Shown here piece by piece: positions 52,370-62,112 of a stretch of 64,000 nucleotides of DNA. A model generated the notes under the pieces. It was not told the DNA's origin and did not search any database. It worked only from the letters and a program-made list of their open reading frames with translations. The DNA lies in the NCBI GenBank assembly GCA_045106935.1, contig JBGCFN010000024.1:1-64000 (forward strand), given 5' to 3'. Within the stretch, counting starts at the first letter, position 1. Every line of letters starts with the position of its first letter. Source of the DNA: UBA1858 sp045106935. GTDB lineage: Bacteria; Pseudomonadota; Gammaproteobacteria; UBA4575. Made by a program: the position numbers and the translations under genes.

Positions 52370-53566
52370 TTAAAAGGTTCTTTTGGCGGCGACGACATCT
52401 CGAGTTGCGATATGTAAGCCTTTCTTGGCACATCGTTGAGCATCAATTGGCTCATCTAAAATTTCATGGAGTTCTGCGAGTTCTGCATAAGTGCCGACCA
52501 AGGGTTTGCGGCTTAAGCTGGACTCAAGATAATTTTTGGCTTTACCCCAAAATTTTTGACCTTTGTTTAAACGACCTAAGGTTAATAATAATCCAGCGCT
52601 ATCCTTATGTTCTTGCAACCAGTCTTCACTTTGTTTGGTTCTTTGAGGCAGGTTATCAATTTTCAATAAACCATATTCCTGAATTAATGTTTCATCCCAG
52701 GAAGCATCCAATTCATTTTTAATGATCTGTTCTGCTTTTGTATCACTCCCATGTTTGATAAGTGTATGAACATAGTTGTGTAACAGCTTAGGGCTTGCGC
52801 GTAATTGCTTATGATAAATTTTCCACAAACCTTCTAACTTTGCCACTGATGCATTCATATCGTAATAATTGATTGCCCATCTTAAACTTTTATTGACGGT
52901 ATATAGAATGCGTGGTGCTCCATTTGCATGTGGAAGCAAGTCAGGTAAATGCTTTTCAATGCCTTCAATATCATTTGTCTTAATATAAGCGTGGCATAGT
53001 GTATTTAAGTTGCAAATGTTGTCAGTACTTTCATCGCGTAATAACAATAACGCTCTTTCTGGGTTGCCATCTTCAACACAAAACTCTGCTTCAATTGTGT
53101 TGGCTAATGATTTTCCGTCATCTAATTTTCTTAGGCTAGTGACATGTGAGTTGCGCGCGTCATTTTGTCCTGTGTTATGGGCACAGTGCGCTGCAAACAA
53201 ATGCTGAGCTTTTCGCATCGGGCTATGTTTTATGTGTTTTGTCGCTGTACGCATCGCTTCAGTCCAATTGAACTGGCTAAAATTAAGCATTGAAGATTCA
53301 AGCGATGTCATAATTTCTGCATTTCGTTTTTGCTTGCGTGAAGCTTGCATGCGGCTTGGCAGGCGAAATAAACCGCCAATGGCACGAAATAAAAAATATA
53401 GCGCAATAAATGCGATCACTACGCCAAAGTAAAATTTAAATAATGGAATCTCTATTGTGACATCGGCATAGCTGAATACAGCGAATCCAGTTTCGCGCAT
53501 TATAAAAATGCCTACGCCGGCAGTAATTAATCCAATGAGTAAAATGAATAATATTCGCTTAATCAT
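52370..53566 (-). CDS. hemY: HemY-type TPR membrane protein
   Basis: 398 residues. Two N-terminal membrane helices (about 5-25 and 45-63) form the HemY_N region, then come TPR-like helical repeats facing the cytoplasm (for example KNYLESSLSRKPLVGTYAELAELHEI). This is the gammaproteobacterial HemY of the hemCDXY cluster, not protoporphyrinogen oxidase. Its exact role in haem synthesis is not settled. It overlaps hemX by four bases. Confidence 0.9.
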   Translation of the reverse strand: MIKRILFILLIGLITAGVGIFIMRETGFAVFSYADVTIEIPLFKFYFGVVIAFIALYFLFRAIGGLFRLPSRMQASRKQKRNAEIMTSLESSMLNFSQFNWTEAMRTATKHIKHSPMRKAQHLFAAHCAHNTGQNDARNSHVTSLRKLDDGKSLANTIEAEFCVEDGNPERALLLLRDESTDNICNLNTLCHAYIKTNDIEGIEKHLPDLLPHANGAPRILYTVNKSLRWAINYYDMNASVAKLEGLWKIYHKQLRASPKLLHNYVHTLIKHGSDTKAEQIIKNELDASWDETLIQEYGLLKIDNLPQRTKQSEDWLQEHKDSAGLLLTLGRLNKGQKFWGKAKNYLESSLSRKPLVGTYAELAELHEILDEPIDAQRCAKKGLHIATRDVVAAKRTF

Positions 53567-54729
53567 TTCTTGTCCTTAAGGCTGTTCATGTGCTTCGCTA
53601 ACAATGTAGATGGTTCTGAAATATCAGGTAGTGCGGGCATCAAATTATGTTCGTTTAATTGATCTATTTCTTTGGTTAAATAGGTTTGATTGCTGAATTG
53701 GTCATTACTCTCCAGCCATGCTCTTGCTGCATTTAATTGTTGATGGAAAGCACTGTCATCACGTGTGCTAACGGAATATTTTGCACCTAATAATTTATTA
53801 TTAAGAAAGTCATAGGCGCGTTTCTTTTCTTGCTCCTCAATAAATAAAGCAATTTTTTGGTCGCCTCGAGTGACATTAACTGAATCATTAAGTGTGTCTT
53901 TTGCTTTATCAAACGTATCCAGAACAAATTGTTTGCCAAGGGATAATAATTTTTCAGCATCAAAGGGTTTTTTGTCAGCGCTTGTTTCTTCGGCTTCGGC
54001 TTCAGGTTTAGGTGGAGGTGCTTTTTCCTGGTTATCAGCAACTTGTTGTTGAACCGCTTGTGTTAACAAGCCATTTTTAAGTGCAGCCATGGTGTTATCA
54101 AGCCGTAGCTGAATACCAGTGTAATCAGGATGAGGGAATTGATCTAGCGTGCGAGTTTGTTTAGCGATCGACTGGCGTATGGGTATTAAACGAACATCAT
54201 GAATATCATTTAGACGTTGATCTGCTGCTTTTAACCCAGCTAGGGCACCATCAAAATCGCGATCAAGTAAAAGGCGGTGTTGAGACATGCGCAGTACATG
54301 CTCTACTTCTTTTAGCATCCATCCATTTTGGCCGCGACTAACAACATCGCTTGTATCTTCGACAACGCCAGCTAAACGTTTTTGTTCGCCATCAATGGAT
54401 TTAACATGATCAGAGAGAGTGCTGACATTTGAATTTGTTTGCTCAATCTTTTTATTAAAGGAACGGCTAAATTTTTGAATTCGTGGATTCTCATCTAGCG
54501 TGCCTAAGGCATGCTCAAGCGCATTTCGTTCGACCTCTGCCGCTTGGAGTTGTTTTTGTGTTTGTTGCCAGACGTAGTAACCAGCACCAATGCCTGCCAC
54601 GGCAATCAAAAATGTTAAAAATATAAAAAAGCCCAGCAGTGCTCCACCAGACTTTTGTTTATTTGTATTTGCCGCTGGTTTTGCTGGTGGCTTAGTTGCT
54701 TTGGGTTCTGTGTCACCCTTAGTACTCAT
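53563..54729 (-). CDS. hemX: HemX, uroporphyrinogen-III C-methyltransferase-like membrane protein
   Basis: 388 residues. A Lys/Pro/Ala-rich N terminus is followed by one membrane helix (about 30-50) and a long coiled-coil region (55-150) with the family's NGWMLKEVEHVLRMSQHRLLLDRD. A low-complexity Glu/Pro/Lys segment lies near 230-250, before the rest of the HemX domain. Despite the usual name there is no methyltransferase domain. It lies between hemD and hemY. Confidence 0.9.
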   Translation of the reverse strand: MSTKGDTEPKATKPPAKPAANTNKQKSGGALLGFFIFLTFLIAVAGIGAGYYVWQQTQKQLQAAEVERNALEHALGTLDENPRIQKFSRSFNKKIEQTNSNVSTLSDHVKSIDGEQKRLAGVVEDTSDVVSRGQNGWMLKEVEHVLRMSQHRLLLDRDFDGALAGLKAADQRLNDIHDVRLIPIRQSIAKQTRTLDQFPHPDYTGIQLRLDNTMAALKNGLLTQAVQQQVADNQEKAPPPKPEAEAEETSADKKPFDAEKLLSLGKQFVLDTFDKAKDTLNDSVNVTRGDQKIALFIEEQEKKRAYDFLNNKLLGAKYSVSTRDDSAFHQQLNAARAWLESNDQFSNQTYLTKEIDQLNEHNLMPALPDISEPSTLLAKHMNSLKDKK

Positions 54730-54748
54730 TGTATCTCTCCGTTCATTT

Positions 54749-55519
54749 CTACTTGCTAAGGCTCCATTGGTTGATTGCAGCCAGCATATCCGTGTCTGAT
54801 GGGGTCGCGGCTATTATAGGCAATTTTTTAAAGCCAAGAGCTGTTACTTTGTCTGCAATACGAGCATGTCCTACTATGGTTTGACAGCATAATAGTGTGC
54901 TTTGCAACGATTTTGGGGTTAAGGCCAGAAAATTATTCACAGACTCGCTACTGGTAAACAATATTAGATCAATTTCAGTGTTGAGTGCGTCCAAATTGAC
55001 AGATTTAGGTAATGTTCGTTGATAAACATCAATTGATTGGACATTAGCGCCTCTATTTTCTAGCGTTTGACTTAATAGTGTTCGACCACCTTTGCCTTTA
55101 ATGAGTAACACTGATTTTTTTTCAACATCTTGTAATGCAGGTAATTTTAGTAATGCTTCACTATCGAAACTGTCTACGGGTGTGAGCACCTGCTGAATTC
55201 CTTGGCTATTTAAGGCTTGTGCAGTAGAGGTGCCGACCGCAGCAAATTGGCAAGTATCAGCCACTTGTTGAGTGAGGTTAGGGATGGCTTTGAATCCAAA
55301 TTGAACAGCATTAGTACTGATAAAGATAACGATCTGACAATTAGGGAGCAGTGTGTCCAGCGCTAACTTGTTGAAATTGTTGTAGGAAAAAATTTCTATG
55401 CTAGGAAAAACAATGGGACATGCGCCCAGTGCTGTCAATTCAGAGCAGATAGCATGATTTTGCAAACTTGGCCGTGTGACGACTATGGAAGTATTGCTCA
55501 ATGGCAACGTCTGTTCCAC
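54749..55519 (-). CDS. hemD: Uroporphyrinogen-III synthase
   Basis: 256 residues. HemD closes and inverts ring D of hydroxymethylbilane to give uroporphyrinogen III. The sequence is variable in this family, but the two-lobe layout fits: VVTRPSLQNHAICSELTALG at the start, VIFISTNAVQFGF, the AAVGTSTAQAL strand, and ILFTSSESVNNFL with IVGHARIADKVTALGF near the end. It starts five bases after hemC, which makes the assignment firm. Confidence 0.93.
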   Translation of the reverse strand: MEQTLPLSNTSIVVTRPSLQNHAICSELTALGACPIVFPSIEIFSYNNFNKLALDTLLPNCQIVIFISTNAVQFGFKAIPNLTQQVADTCQFAAVGTSTAQALNSQGIQQVLTPVDSFDSEALLKLPALQDVEKKSVLLIKGKGGRTLLSQTLENRGANVQSIDVYQRTLPKSVNLDALNTEIDLILFTSSESVNNFLALTPKSLQSTLLCCQTIVGHARIADKVTALGFKKLPIIAATPSDTDMLAAINQWSLSK

Positions 55520-55524
55520 TGAGT

Positions 55525-56448
55525 CTACTCTTCTCGTAATGAATCTACGAGTTCACTAGCCCCTTGTTCCATGAGCTGATTCACTACTTGTTGAATAACC
55601 TGGGTAATTTCGTCATGTGGAGCCGTCGCTGAGGCACGCACAATCTTACTGCCATCAGGGAGCCCCACCAATGCATTGAGTGTTAAGGCGTTTGCCGATT
55701 GCGTTGCATGTGCCGCAATCGGTAAATGACAGTTAGCTGAAAGTGCGGTGCTGACACCACGTTCTGCAATGACAGACAGCGAAGTTGGCTCATGATGAAG
55801 TGGTGCCAGAATTTCTCTTGTGGCCGTATCATTATCTCTACATTCAACGCCGATGGCGCCTTGGCCAATTGCTGGAAGACTTGTCTCAGTGCTGATTAAG
55901 TCGGCAATTCTGTCTTCAAAGCCTAAACGCTTGAGTCCAGCACTAGCGAGGATGATGCCATCGTACTGCCCGTCATCAAGTTTTTTTAAACGAGTATTGA
56001 CGTTTCCGCGCAGCGGTTGGACGTTAAGGTCTTTACGTAATGCACGTAATTGGCATTCACGTCGAGTACTTGAAGTGCCGACAATGGCATTATTTGGTAA
56101 CTCGTCGAGTGTTTTGTATTGATTAGAGACAAATGCATCTCGTGGATCTTCTCGTTCCAAGATGGCATGAATTTCAAGTGAGGCGGGTAATTCGTAAGGC
56201 ACATCTTTCATCGAATGCACCGCGATATCGGCATGATTATCGAGTAAGCACTGCTCAAGTTCTTTAACGAATAAACCTTTACCTCCTGCAGCAGCTAATG
56301 ACGCTTGTAGAAAACGATCCCCTTCAGTGGTCATACCAATGATTTCAATTTCAATATCAGGGTGATGTTTGGACAGCAGTCGAGCCACTTCATTGGCTTG
56401 CCATAGGGCGAGCTGGCTCTCACGCGTAGCGATTCGAATGCGCGACAT
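55525..56448 (-). CDS. hemC: Hydroxymethylbilane synthase (porphobilinogen deaminase)
   Basis: 307 residues. HemC joins four porphobilinogens on a dipyrromethane cofactor. The N terminus IRIATRESQLALWQANEV, the SMKDVPYELP loop and GTSSTRRECQLRALR are the catalytic landmarks. The cofactor Cys is in ANCHLPIAAHA, near residue 240. It heads hemC-hemD-hemX-hemY, directly after algR with a 33-base gap. Confidence 0.96.
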   Translation of the reverse strand: MSRIRIATRESQLALWQANEVARLLSKHHPDIEIEIIGMTTEGDRFLQASLAAAGGKGLFVKELEQCLLDNHADIAVHSMKDVPYELPASLEIHAILEREDPRDAFVSNQYKTLDELPNNAIVGTSSTRRECQLRALRKDLNVQPLRGNVNTRLKKLDDGQYDGIILASAGLKRLGFEDRIADLISTETSLPAIGQGAIGVECRDNDTATREILAPLHHEPTSLSVIAERGVSTALSANCHLPIAAHATQSANALTLNALVGLPDGSKIVRASATAPHDEITQVIQQVVNQLMEQGASELVDSLREE

Positions 56449-56481
56449 TGATTTAAGGCCTAGTGTGGGGGCACGTATTAC

Positions 56482-57213
56482 TTATCTGAACTTCAAGAAT
56501 TTACGAACTTCTGCTACATGTCGGCGGCTGATTTCGAGTTTGTCTTCAATTTCTTTGAAGCTGACGACAAAACGGCCATCAATATTTTTTTCCATGCCAG
56601 TAATGTAATTGGTGCTGACCAATGCATTACGGTGGATGCGAATGAGTCGATCTTCGAATTCAGATTCAAGATTTTTAAGTGCATCTTCGATGAGCACTTC
56701 ACCGCCAAGATGGCGAACTGTTATATATTTTTGGTCAGCCTGAAAATAGACAATTTCATCAACTGGGATTAACTCAAGATTCCCACGTATACGTGCGCAA
56801 ATATGGCTGCGACCAGTATTATTCGTTTCGATATTGAGTGCGGCTATCTGTGCTTTAGTTAATTTTCTTGCCTTCGCTAGTGATTTTTCTAACTTCTCCT
56901 GGCGAATAGGCTTCACGAGATAATCAACCGCATTTGCATCATATGCTTCTAATGCATGCTCACTATAAGCAGTCGTGAAAATGATAGCAGGAGGCTCGTC
57001 CATTTCGCTTAGGTGGCGAGCGGCTTCAAGTCCGTCCATGCCGGGCATACGTATGTCCATAAGTACTACATCTGGATGAGAATCTTGCACCATACGAACG
57101 GCTTCTAAACCATTGGAGGCTTGTCCGCTGGTTTCCATGCTGTCTATTGAAGAAACCATATGAATTAATCGATCACGTGCTGGTGCTTCATCATCCACAA
57201 TTAAAACTTTCAT
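56482..57213 (-). CDS. algR: LytTR response regulator AlgR
   Basis: 243 residues. The receiver domain (1-120) has Asp7-Asp8, the acceptor Asp53 (VLMDIRMPGMDG) and Lys near 105 (VDYLVKPIRQEKL). The C-terminal LytTR DNA-binding domain (about 140-240) shows VYFQADQKYITVRHL, LIRIHRNALVSTNYI and ISRRHVAEVRKFL. In Pseudomonas AlgR controls alginate, virulence and the fimU-pilVWXY1Y2E operon. It lies between algZ and hemC, as in Pseudomonas. Confidence 0.93.
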   Translation of the reverse strand: MKVLIVDDEAPARDRLIHMVSSIDSMETSGQASNGLEAVRMVQDSHPDVVLMDIRMPGMDGLEAARHLSEMDEPPAIIFTTAYSEHALEAYDANAVDYLVKPIRQEKLEKSLAKARKLTKAQIAALNIETNNTGRSHICARIRGNLELIPVDEIVYFQADQKYITVRHLGGEVLIEDALKNLESEFEDRLIRIHRNALVSTNYITGMEKNIDGRFVVSFKEIEDKLEISRRHVAEVRKFLKFR

Positions 57214-57243
57214 TTATTACGCCTCTTTATTACGACTCTTACA

Positions 57244-58320
57244 TTATGATTCTATGGGTATATGGAAACTAACTGAATAATCTTCGTCTGACTCTTTTAT
57301 CTTCATTTTAGATTGATCACCATATGCGAGCTGCAAACGCTGTCGGATATTATCCTGCGCCATTTTATTGCCAGATCGGAGTGGGTCACGTTCCATAGGT
57401 TTCGGGTTCGTGATAGTAAGTTGGAGCTCTCGAGCTGTACTCTCGATCTCAATTCGGACGGTCCCCCCATCTGTCAATGGCTCTACACCATGATATATCG
57501 CATTTTCTACCAAAGGTTGCAAGATTAATGCGGGTATGAGTGTGCTTAAACTGAGGCTATCTTGCAAGTGTAATTCGATTTTTAGCCGGTCTCCCAGGCG
57601 CAGTTCTTCAATATTGATGTAACGTTTGGTGAAGTCTAATTCCTCTCGCAGGGTGACTTTATCTTGATGACCCAAAGAAGCTCGAAATAAATCTGCCAGA
57701 TCCAACACTGCTTTTTCAGCCTTAACCGGGTTGGTTTGAGTCAGGCTGGCAATCGTATTCATACTATTAAATAAGAAATGTGGGCGAATTCTTGCCTGTA
57801 ATGCCTGAATTCTAGAGCGAGCTTCAGTTTGGATATTTGATTTCCATTGATGTTGCACATAGAAATAACGTAGTGCGACTGCGCTAACAACAGCACTAAT
57901 AGCAAGGTTTCTTAATAAAAAGCCATTTAGGAATAAGGAATCATTTGAGGAAATTAACGTGGTTTCCTGGGGAGTCGTCACAACAGCTAATATAGATATT
58001 ATTAATGTGACTAATAAGCTTAATCCATAACAGGAGAAGGCTGCCACAATAGGAGTTAAGCCATGCAAGAATCGACGGCTAATACAGAGTACGAGAATAT
58101 TGCCAAATGCTATCCACACAATGAATAACGCAATCATTGAAAGGTTCACCCAGTAGTCTTCACCAGGTTGCATCGAGGAAAGTGAGAGTACAAATGCTAA
58201 TAATATAGCACCAAGAATCACCAAGAAGATAACACGCGCATTACAGAAATCAGGTAAAAAACCAGGCTCAGTTTGGCTGGCGTCTTGGCTTTGTGGTCGC
58301 GTATTAGGAGATTTGGCCAT
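57244..58320 (-). CDS. algZ: AlgZ/FimS-type histidine kinase
   Basis: 358 residues, a LytS-type (His_kinase domain) sensor. There are four or more membrane segments (about 30-155), then the phospho-acceptor region LQARIRPHFLFNSMNTIASL. The N box is LQPLVENAIYHGVEPL. The later glycine box is weak (GNKMAQDNIRQRLQLAYG), as in AlgZ, whose kinase activity has been questioned. It is 30 bases upstream of algR and divergent from argH. Confidence 0.9.
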   Translation of the reverse strand: MAKSPNTRPQSQDASQTEPGFLPDFCNARVIFLVILGAILLAFVLSLSSMQPGEDYWVNLSMIALFIVWIAFGNILVLCISRRFLHGLTPIVAAFSCYGLSLLVTLIISILAVVTTPQETTLISSNDSLFLNGFLLRNLAISAVVSAVALRYFYVQHQWKSNIQTEARSRIQALQARIRPHFLFNSMNTIASLTQTNPVKAEKAVLDLADLFRASLGHQDKVTLREELDFTKRYINIEELRLGDRLKIELHLQDSLSLSTLIPALILQPLVENAIYHGVEPLTDGGTVRIEIESTARELQLTITNPKPMERDPLRSGNKMAQDNIRQRLQLAYGDQSKMKIKESDEDYSVSFHIPIES

Positions 58321-58411
58321 TTAGATTTATATAATATGTTGTGTCAGTAAGATTATTTTTAAACACAACTTTCCTAGGTATACTCACGCCACATTTTATC
58401 AATTAGCAGTT

Positions 58412-59836
58412 ATGTCAAAAAACAACAAAGATAAAAATACTCAATCCCTTGATGCCAAACCTGCGAGCAAAGCATGGGGAGGGCGTTTTACTGAGTCCAC
58501 AGATGCATTTGTGGAGGAATTTACGGCATCTGTGGCATTTGATCAACGAATGTATGCACAAGACATTGCGGGTTCACAAGCGCATGCACGTATGTTGGCT
58601 AAAATTAAAGTACTTACCGCAGAAGAATGCGAGAAAATTGTGGGTGCTTTAGATGAAATTCGTGCAGAAATTGAAGCGGGTGAGTTTGATTGGCAGGTTA
58701 GCCGAGAAGATGTTCATATGAATATTGAGTCTCGTTTGGTCGCCAAGATTGGTGAGCCAGGGAAAAAATTACACACAGGCCGATCTCGAAATGACCAAGT
58801 GGCCACAGATATACGATTATATCTAAGAGAACAAATTGGAATGATAGATGCCGAGCTTCAGCGTATGCAGCTTGCTATTCTAGATATGGCTGAAAAAGAA
58901 GCAGATACCTTAATGCCAGGTTTTACTCATTTGCAGGTGGCGCAAGTGATAACAGTAGGTCATCACTTGATGGCCTGGTATGAAATGTTGAGCCGCGACC
59001 GCGGACGTTTAGCCGATTGTAAAAAGCGCGTTAATGTCATGCCATTGGGGTCGGCTGCCTTAGCTGGGACGCCGTTTCCACTTGACCGAGATTTTGTTGC
59101 TGAGCAATTGGGCTTTGATTCGATTACTAAAAACTCTTTAGATGCCGTGAGTGATCGAGACTTTGCGATTGAGTTTTGTTCCTTTGCGTCTGTATTGTTG
59201 ATGCATTTATCACGCATGTCAGAAGAATTAGTCTTGTGGGCGTCACAACAGTTTGAGTTTATTGAGCTGCCAGATCGTTTTTGTACGGGCTCATCTATTA
59301 TGCCGCAAAAGAAAAATCCTGATGTACCAGAACTGGTACGCGGAAAGAGTGGACGTGTGTTTGGGAATTTAATGTCTTTACTTACATTAATGAAGTCTCA
59401 GGTGCTGGCATACAACAAAGATAACCAAGAAGATAAAGAGCCATTATTCGATACCATTGATGCGGTGATGGGCAGTGTCCGTGTGTATGCAGATATGATC
59501 CCTCATATTATTTTTAAATCAGACAATCTTGCTCAAGCAGTCAATAAAGGCTATGCCACCGCGACCGATTTGGCAGATTATCTCGTGGCAAAAGGAGTGG
59601 CATTTCGAGATGCGCATGAAATCGTCGGTCGAGCTGTGCGATTAGCAATCGATGAAGATAAAGAATTGCCTCAGCTATCAATACAACAGTATCAATCTAT
59701 TTCCGAAGTCATCTCAGAGGATGTTTATCCAGTATTGCAAACGCGTGGTTCAGCAGAGTCTAAGCAAGTCACGGGTGGGACATGTCCTAAGCAAGTACGC
59801 CTGCAAATAAAAGCTGCACGCGAGAAGATTGTTTAA
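58412..59836 (+). CDS. argH: Argininosuccinate lyase
   Basis: 474 residues. ArgH splits argininosuccinate into arginine and fumarate, the last step of arginine synthesis. The fumarase/aspartase signature GSSIMPQKKNPDVPEL lies near residue 295. LHTGRSRNDQVATD and PGFTHLQVAQVITVGHH are the other conserved blocks. A Lys/Asp/Asn-rich N-terminal extension of about 20 residues precedes AWGGRF. Its stop overlaps that of the convergent esterase by four bases. Confidence 0.96.
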   Translation: MSKNNKDKNTQSLDAKPASKAWGGRFTESTDAFVEEFTASVAFDQRMYAQDIAGSQAHARMLAKIKVLTAEECEKIVGALDEIRAEIEAGEFDWQVSREDVHMNIESRLVAKIGEPGKKLHTGRSRNDQVATDIRLYLREQIGMIDAELQRMQLAILDMAEKEADTLMPGFTHLQVAQVITVGHHLMAWYEMLSRDRGRLADCKKRVNVMPLGSAALAGTPFPLDRDFVAEQLGFDSITKNSLDAVSDRDFAIEFCSFASVLLMHLSRMSEELVLWASQQFEFIELPDRFCTGSSIMPQKKNPDVPELVRGKSGRVFGNLMSLLTLMKSQVLAYNKDNQEDKEPLFDTIDAVMGSVRVYADMIPHIIFKSDNLAQAVNKGYATATDLADYLVAKGVAFRDAHEIVGRAVRLAIDEDKELPQLSIQQYQSISEVISEDVYPVLQTRGSAESKQVTGGTCPKQVRLQIKAAREKIV

Positions 59837-60498
59837 CCCACAAGTTTTTTAATTAGCCAACTACGAATGTCTAGAATTTGCTCATCGCAAATTTGATGAG
59901 CCATAGCATAAGCACGCCAGTCTATTTTGGCGCCTAGCGTTAACAGTATGCCTCTAGCCAAGTCCCCGATTTCAATCGGAAGTACTTCATCATGAGTGCC
60001 GTGAGCCATGAATATATTATTTCCAACCACGCGCTCTTTTTTCGCATCAGGTGCGGCCATGCGCAATGGTAAATAGGTGGATAGCGCAATTGCGCCACCA
60101 ATCGCTAAATTGCCATGCAGTAAGGTATGTAGCGTTAATGCCCCCCCTTGAGAAAAGCCCGCCAATATAATTCTAGAGGAATCGATATGAGAAAATTTAG
60201 CTTCAATAAGTGATTCAAGGGCATGCATTGACGCATTGATGCCAGCTTCATCCTCTTGCGCTTCTAAGCTAAGTTCTAATATGTCATACCAGGCATTCAT
60301 AGATATGCCTTGGTTAATTGTCACTGGTTGTACGGGTGCATGCGGGAATACAAAATGGATAGAAAGATCCTCTGGCAAATTGAGTTGCTTTACCAGCGGT
60401 TTGAAGTCGTAAGCATCAGCACCTAAGCCATGTAGCCATATAATTGCGGCGTCAGGGTTGCTTCCATGTATTTCTTCTATGTAATCTAAACTTTCCAT
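59833..60498 (-). CDS. Carboxylesterase/phospholipase family hydrolase
   Basis: 221 residues, an alpha/beta hydrolase. The oxyanion segment is IIWLHGLGADAYDF, the nucleophile Ser116 is in AGFSQGGALTL, and the acid and His are in AHGTHDEVLPIE and YAMAHQICDEQ. It matches the EstB-like carboxylesterases of Pseudomonas that cleave short acyl esters. It converges on argH and is divergent from lptM. The physiological substrate is unknown. Confidence 0.9.
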   Translation of the reverse strand: MESLDYIEEIHGSNPDAAIIWLHGLGADAYDFKPLVKQLNLPEDLSIHFVFPHAPVQPVTINQGISMNAWYDILELSLEAQEDEAGINASMHALESLIEAKFSHIDSSRIILAGFSQGGALTLHTLLHGNLAIGGAIALSTYLPLRMAAPDAKKERVVGNNIFMAHGTHDEVLPIEIGDLARGILLTLGAKIDWRAYAMAHQICDEQILDIRSWLIKKLVG

Positions 60499-60596
60499 AG
60501 TTTGCTCATTATAGATGGCTATATTATATCTGTGCGTACATCGTTATAATTGCATTCTAATTTAATATATCGCTGTCTCAAAATAGGTAGAGTAAC

Positions 60597-60749
60597 TTGA
60601 ATCGAATCTCTTTGGTGTTTTTTTTGTTTAGTATGATGTTGTTCAGTGCGTGTGGACAGTATGGTCCTCTATATGCGCCAACAGAAGAAACGACATCTGT
60701 AGAAACTGAAAGCACCGAGAACGAAGAAAAAGCAAAAGAAGAAAATTAA
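60597..60749 (+). CDS. lptM: LptM (YifL) small outer-membrane lipoprotein
   Basis: A 50-residue lipoprotein too short for most gene finders. The TTG start at 60597 opens a signal peptide rich in Leu and Phe ending in the lipobox LFSAC. The mature N terminus CGQYGPLYAP is the LptM motif (CGQKGPLYLP in E. coli). The rest is acidic. LptM helps LptD fold with the right disulfides in the LPS export complex. A TATAAT at 60545-60550 may be its -10 box. Its place ahead of lysA-dapF supports the call. No ATG start would leave a full signal peptide. Confidence 0.85.
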   Translation: MNRISLVFFLFSMMLFSACGQYGPLYAPTEETTSVETESTENEEKAKEEN

Positions 60750-60811
60750 TAACCTTTTCTCACCTAAAGTTATATAAAGAATACACACGCAACAACCCAG
60801 CAGGCGCTATA

Positions 60812-62077
60812 GTGAATCAATTTCCCGGTTTTGAATATCGACAAGATAATCTATTTGTTGAAGAGGTAGGTATTCCCGCGTTAGCGTTAGAATACGGCAC
60901 ACCATTTTATGTTTATTCAAAGTCTGCATTAACTTCTCGTTGGGTGGAATTATGCACTGCTTTTTCCTCGCTAGACTTTTTGCCTTGCTATGCAGTGAAA
61001 GCAAACTCCAATATAGCTGTGTTACAAATGCTAGCTCAGTGGGGAGCCGGATTTGATATCGTTTCAGTGGGTGAGCTTGAACGTGTATTAGCGGCGGGCG
61101 GCGACGCGAGTAAAATCATGTTTTCGGGTGTAGCAAAAAGAGAAGATGAAATACGTAAAGCTATTCACTATCAAATTGGATGCATTAATGTTGAGTCAGA
61201 ATTCGAATTAAAACGCATATGCGAAATTGCAGCAGAAATGAAACTGCATGCAAATGTTTCGCTTAGAATTAATCCTGATGTGAATCCAAATACACATCCT
61301 TATATTTCCACTGGGCTCAAAGAAAGCAAATTTGGGATTACAAGTGAGTTAGCGCTTAGGCTGTATGCTTCAATAAAAGATGATCCTTGGGTAAGGCCCA
61401 TAGGCGTCGATTGTCATATAGGGTCACAAATTACCGAGACACAACCTTATATTGATGCGGCTAAACATGTATTTGAGTTTGTAGAAAAAATAGAGCAACT
61501 AGGGATCACCTTGAAACACATTGACTTAGGTGGTGGGTTTGGTATCACTTATGACAAGGAACAACCACCCAAATTTAGTCAATATGCTGAAGCAATTACA
61601 CCGCTTTTTGAGGGTAAGAACTATCAGCTAGTATTGGAACCTGGAAGATCTATTATTGCTAATGCTGGAATTTTAGTAACGTCAGTCGAATATGTAAAAA
61701 ATATAGAAGTAACTGAATATGTATTGGTGGATGCAGCCATGAATGATTTGATTCGACCTGCACTCTATCAAGCTTGGCATACAGTGCTACCAGTAACATT
61801 AAGCGCAAAGCGTGCAGATAAAATCTACGACATTGTTGGTCCGGTGTGTGAGAGCGGCGATTTTTTTGCAAAGAATCGCGAAATGAAAGAATTGCAGCCG
61901 AGAGAATTGCTTGCGGTGATGTCTGCGGGCGCATATGCCATGACAATGGCAAGTAATTACAATACTCGTCAACGACCCTGTGAGTTAATGGTCGATGGCG
62001 ACGATGTTCACCTAATAAGACGTCGAGATGCATTAGATGAGCTTTGGCAGAATGAAATTTTATTGCCTGTAGATTAG
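60812..62077 (+). CDS. lysA: Diaminopimelate decarboxylase
   Basis: 421 residues, a PLP enzyme that makes lysine from meso-diaminopimelate. The PLP Lys is in CYAVKANSN, the phosphate-binding segment is IDLGGGFGITY and LEPGRSIIANAG, and the substrate site is GPVCESGDFFAKNRE. The start is GTG 60812 with only a weak Shine-Dalgarno. It lies between lptM and dapF, which supplies its substrate. Confidence 0.95.
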   Translation: MNQFPGFEYRQDNLFVEEVGIPALALEYGTPFYVYSKSALTSRWVELCTAFSSLDFLPCYAVKANSNIAVLQMLAQWGAGFDIVSVGELERVLAAGGDASKIMFSGVAKREDEIRKAIHYQIGCINVESEFELKRICEIAAEMKLHANVSLRINPDVNPNTHPYISTGLKESKFGITSELALRLYASIKDDPWVRPIGVDCHIGSQITETQPYIDAAKHVFEFVEKIEQLGITLKHIDLGGGFGITYDKEQPPKFSQYAEAITPLFEGKNYQLVLEPGRSIIANAGILVTSVEYVKNIEVTEYVLVDAAMNDLIRPALYQAWHTVLPVTLSAKRADKIYDIVGPVCESGDFFAKNREMKELQPRELLAVMSAGAYAMTMASNYNTRQRPCELMVDGDDVHLIRRRDALDELWQNEILLPVD

Positions 62078-62112
62078 TTTGATATATAAGCGCCCTATAC
62101 AGAATTTATATA

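Noticed and set aside
53787..54041. Lys-rich frame inside hemX
   Set aside because: It mirrors the low-complexity Glu/Pro/Lys linker of HemX in another frame and has no independent start signal.
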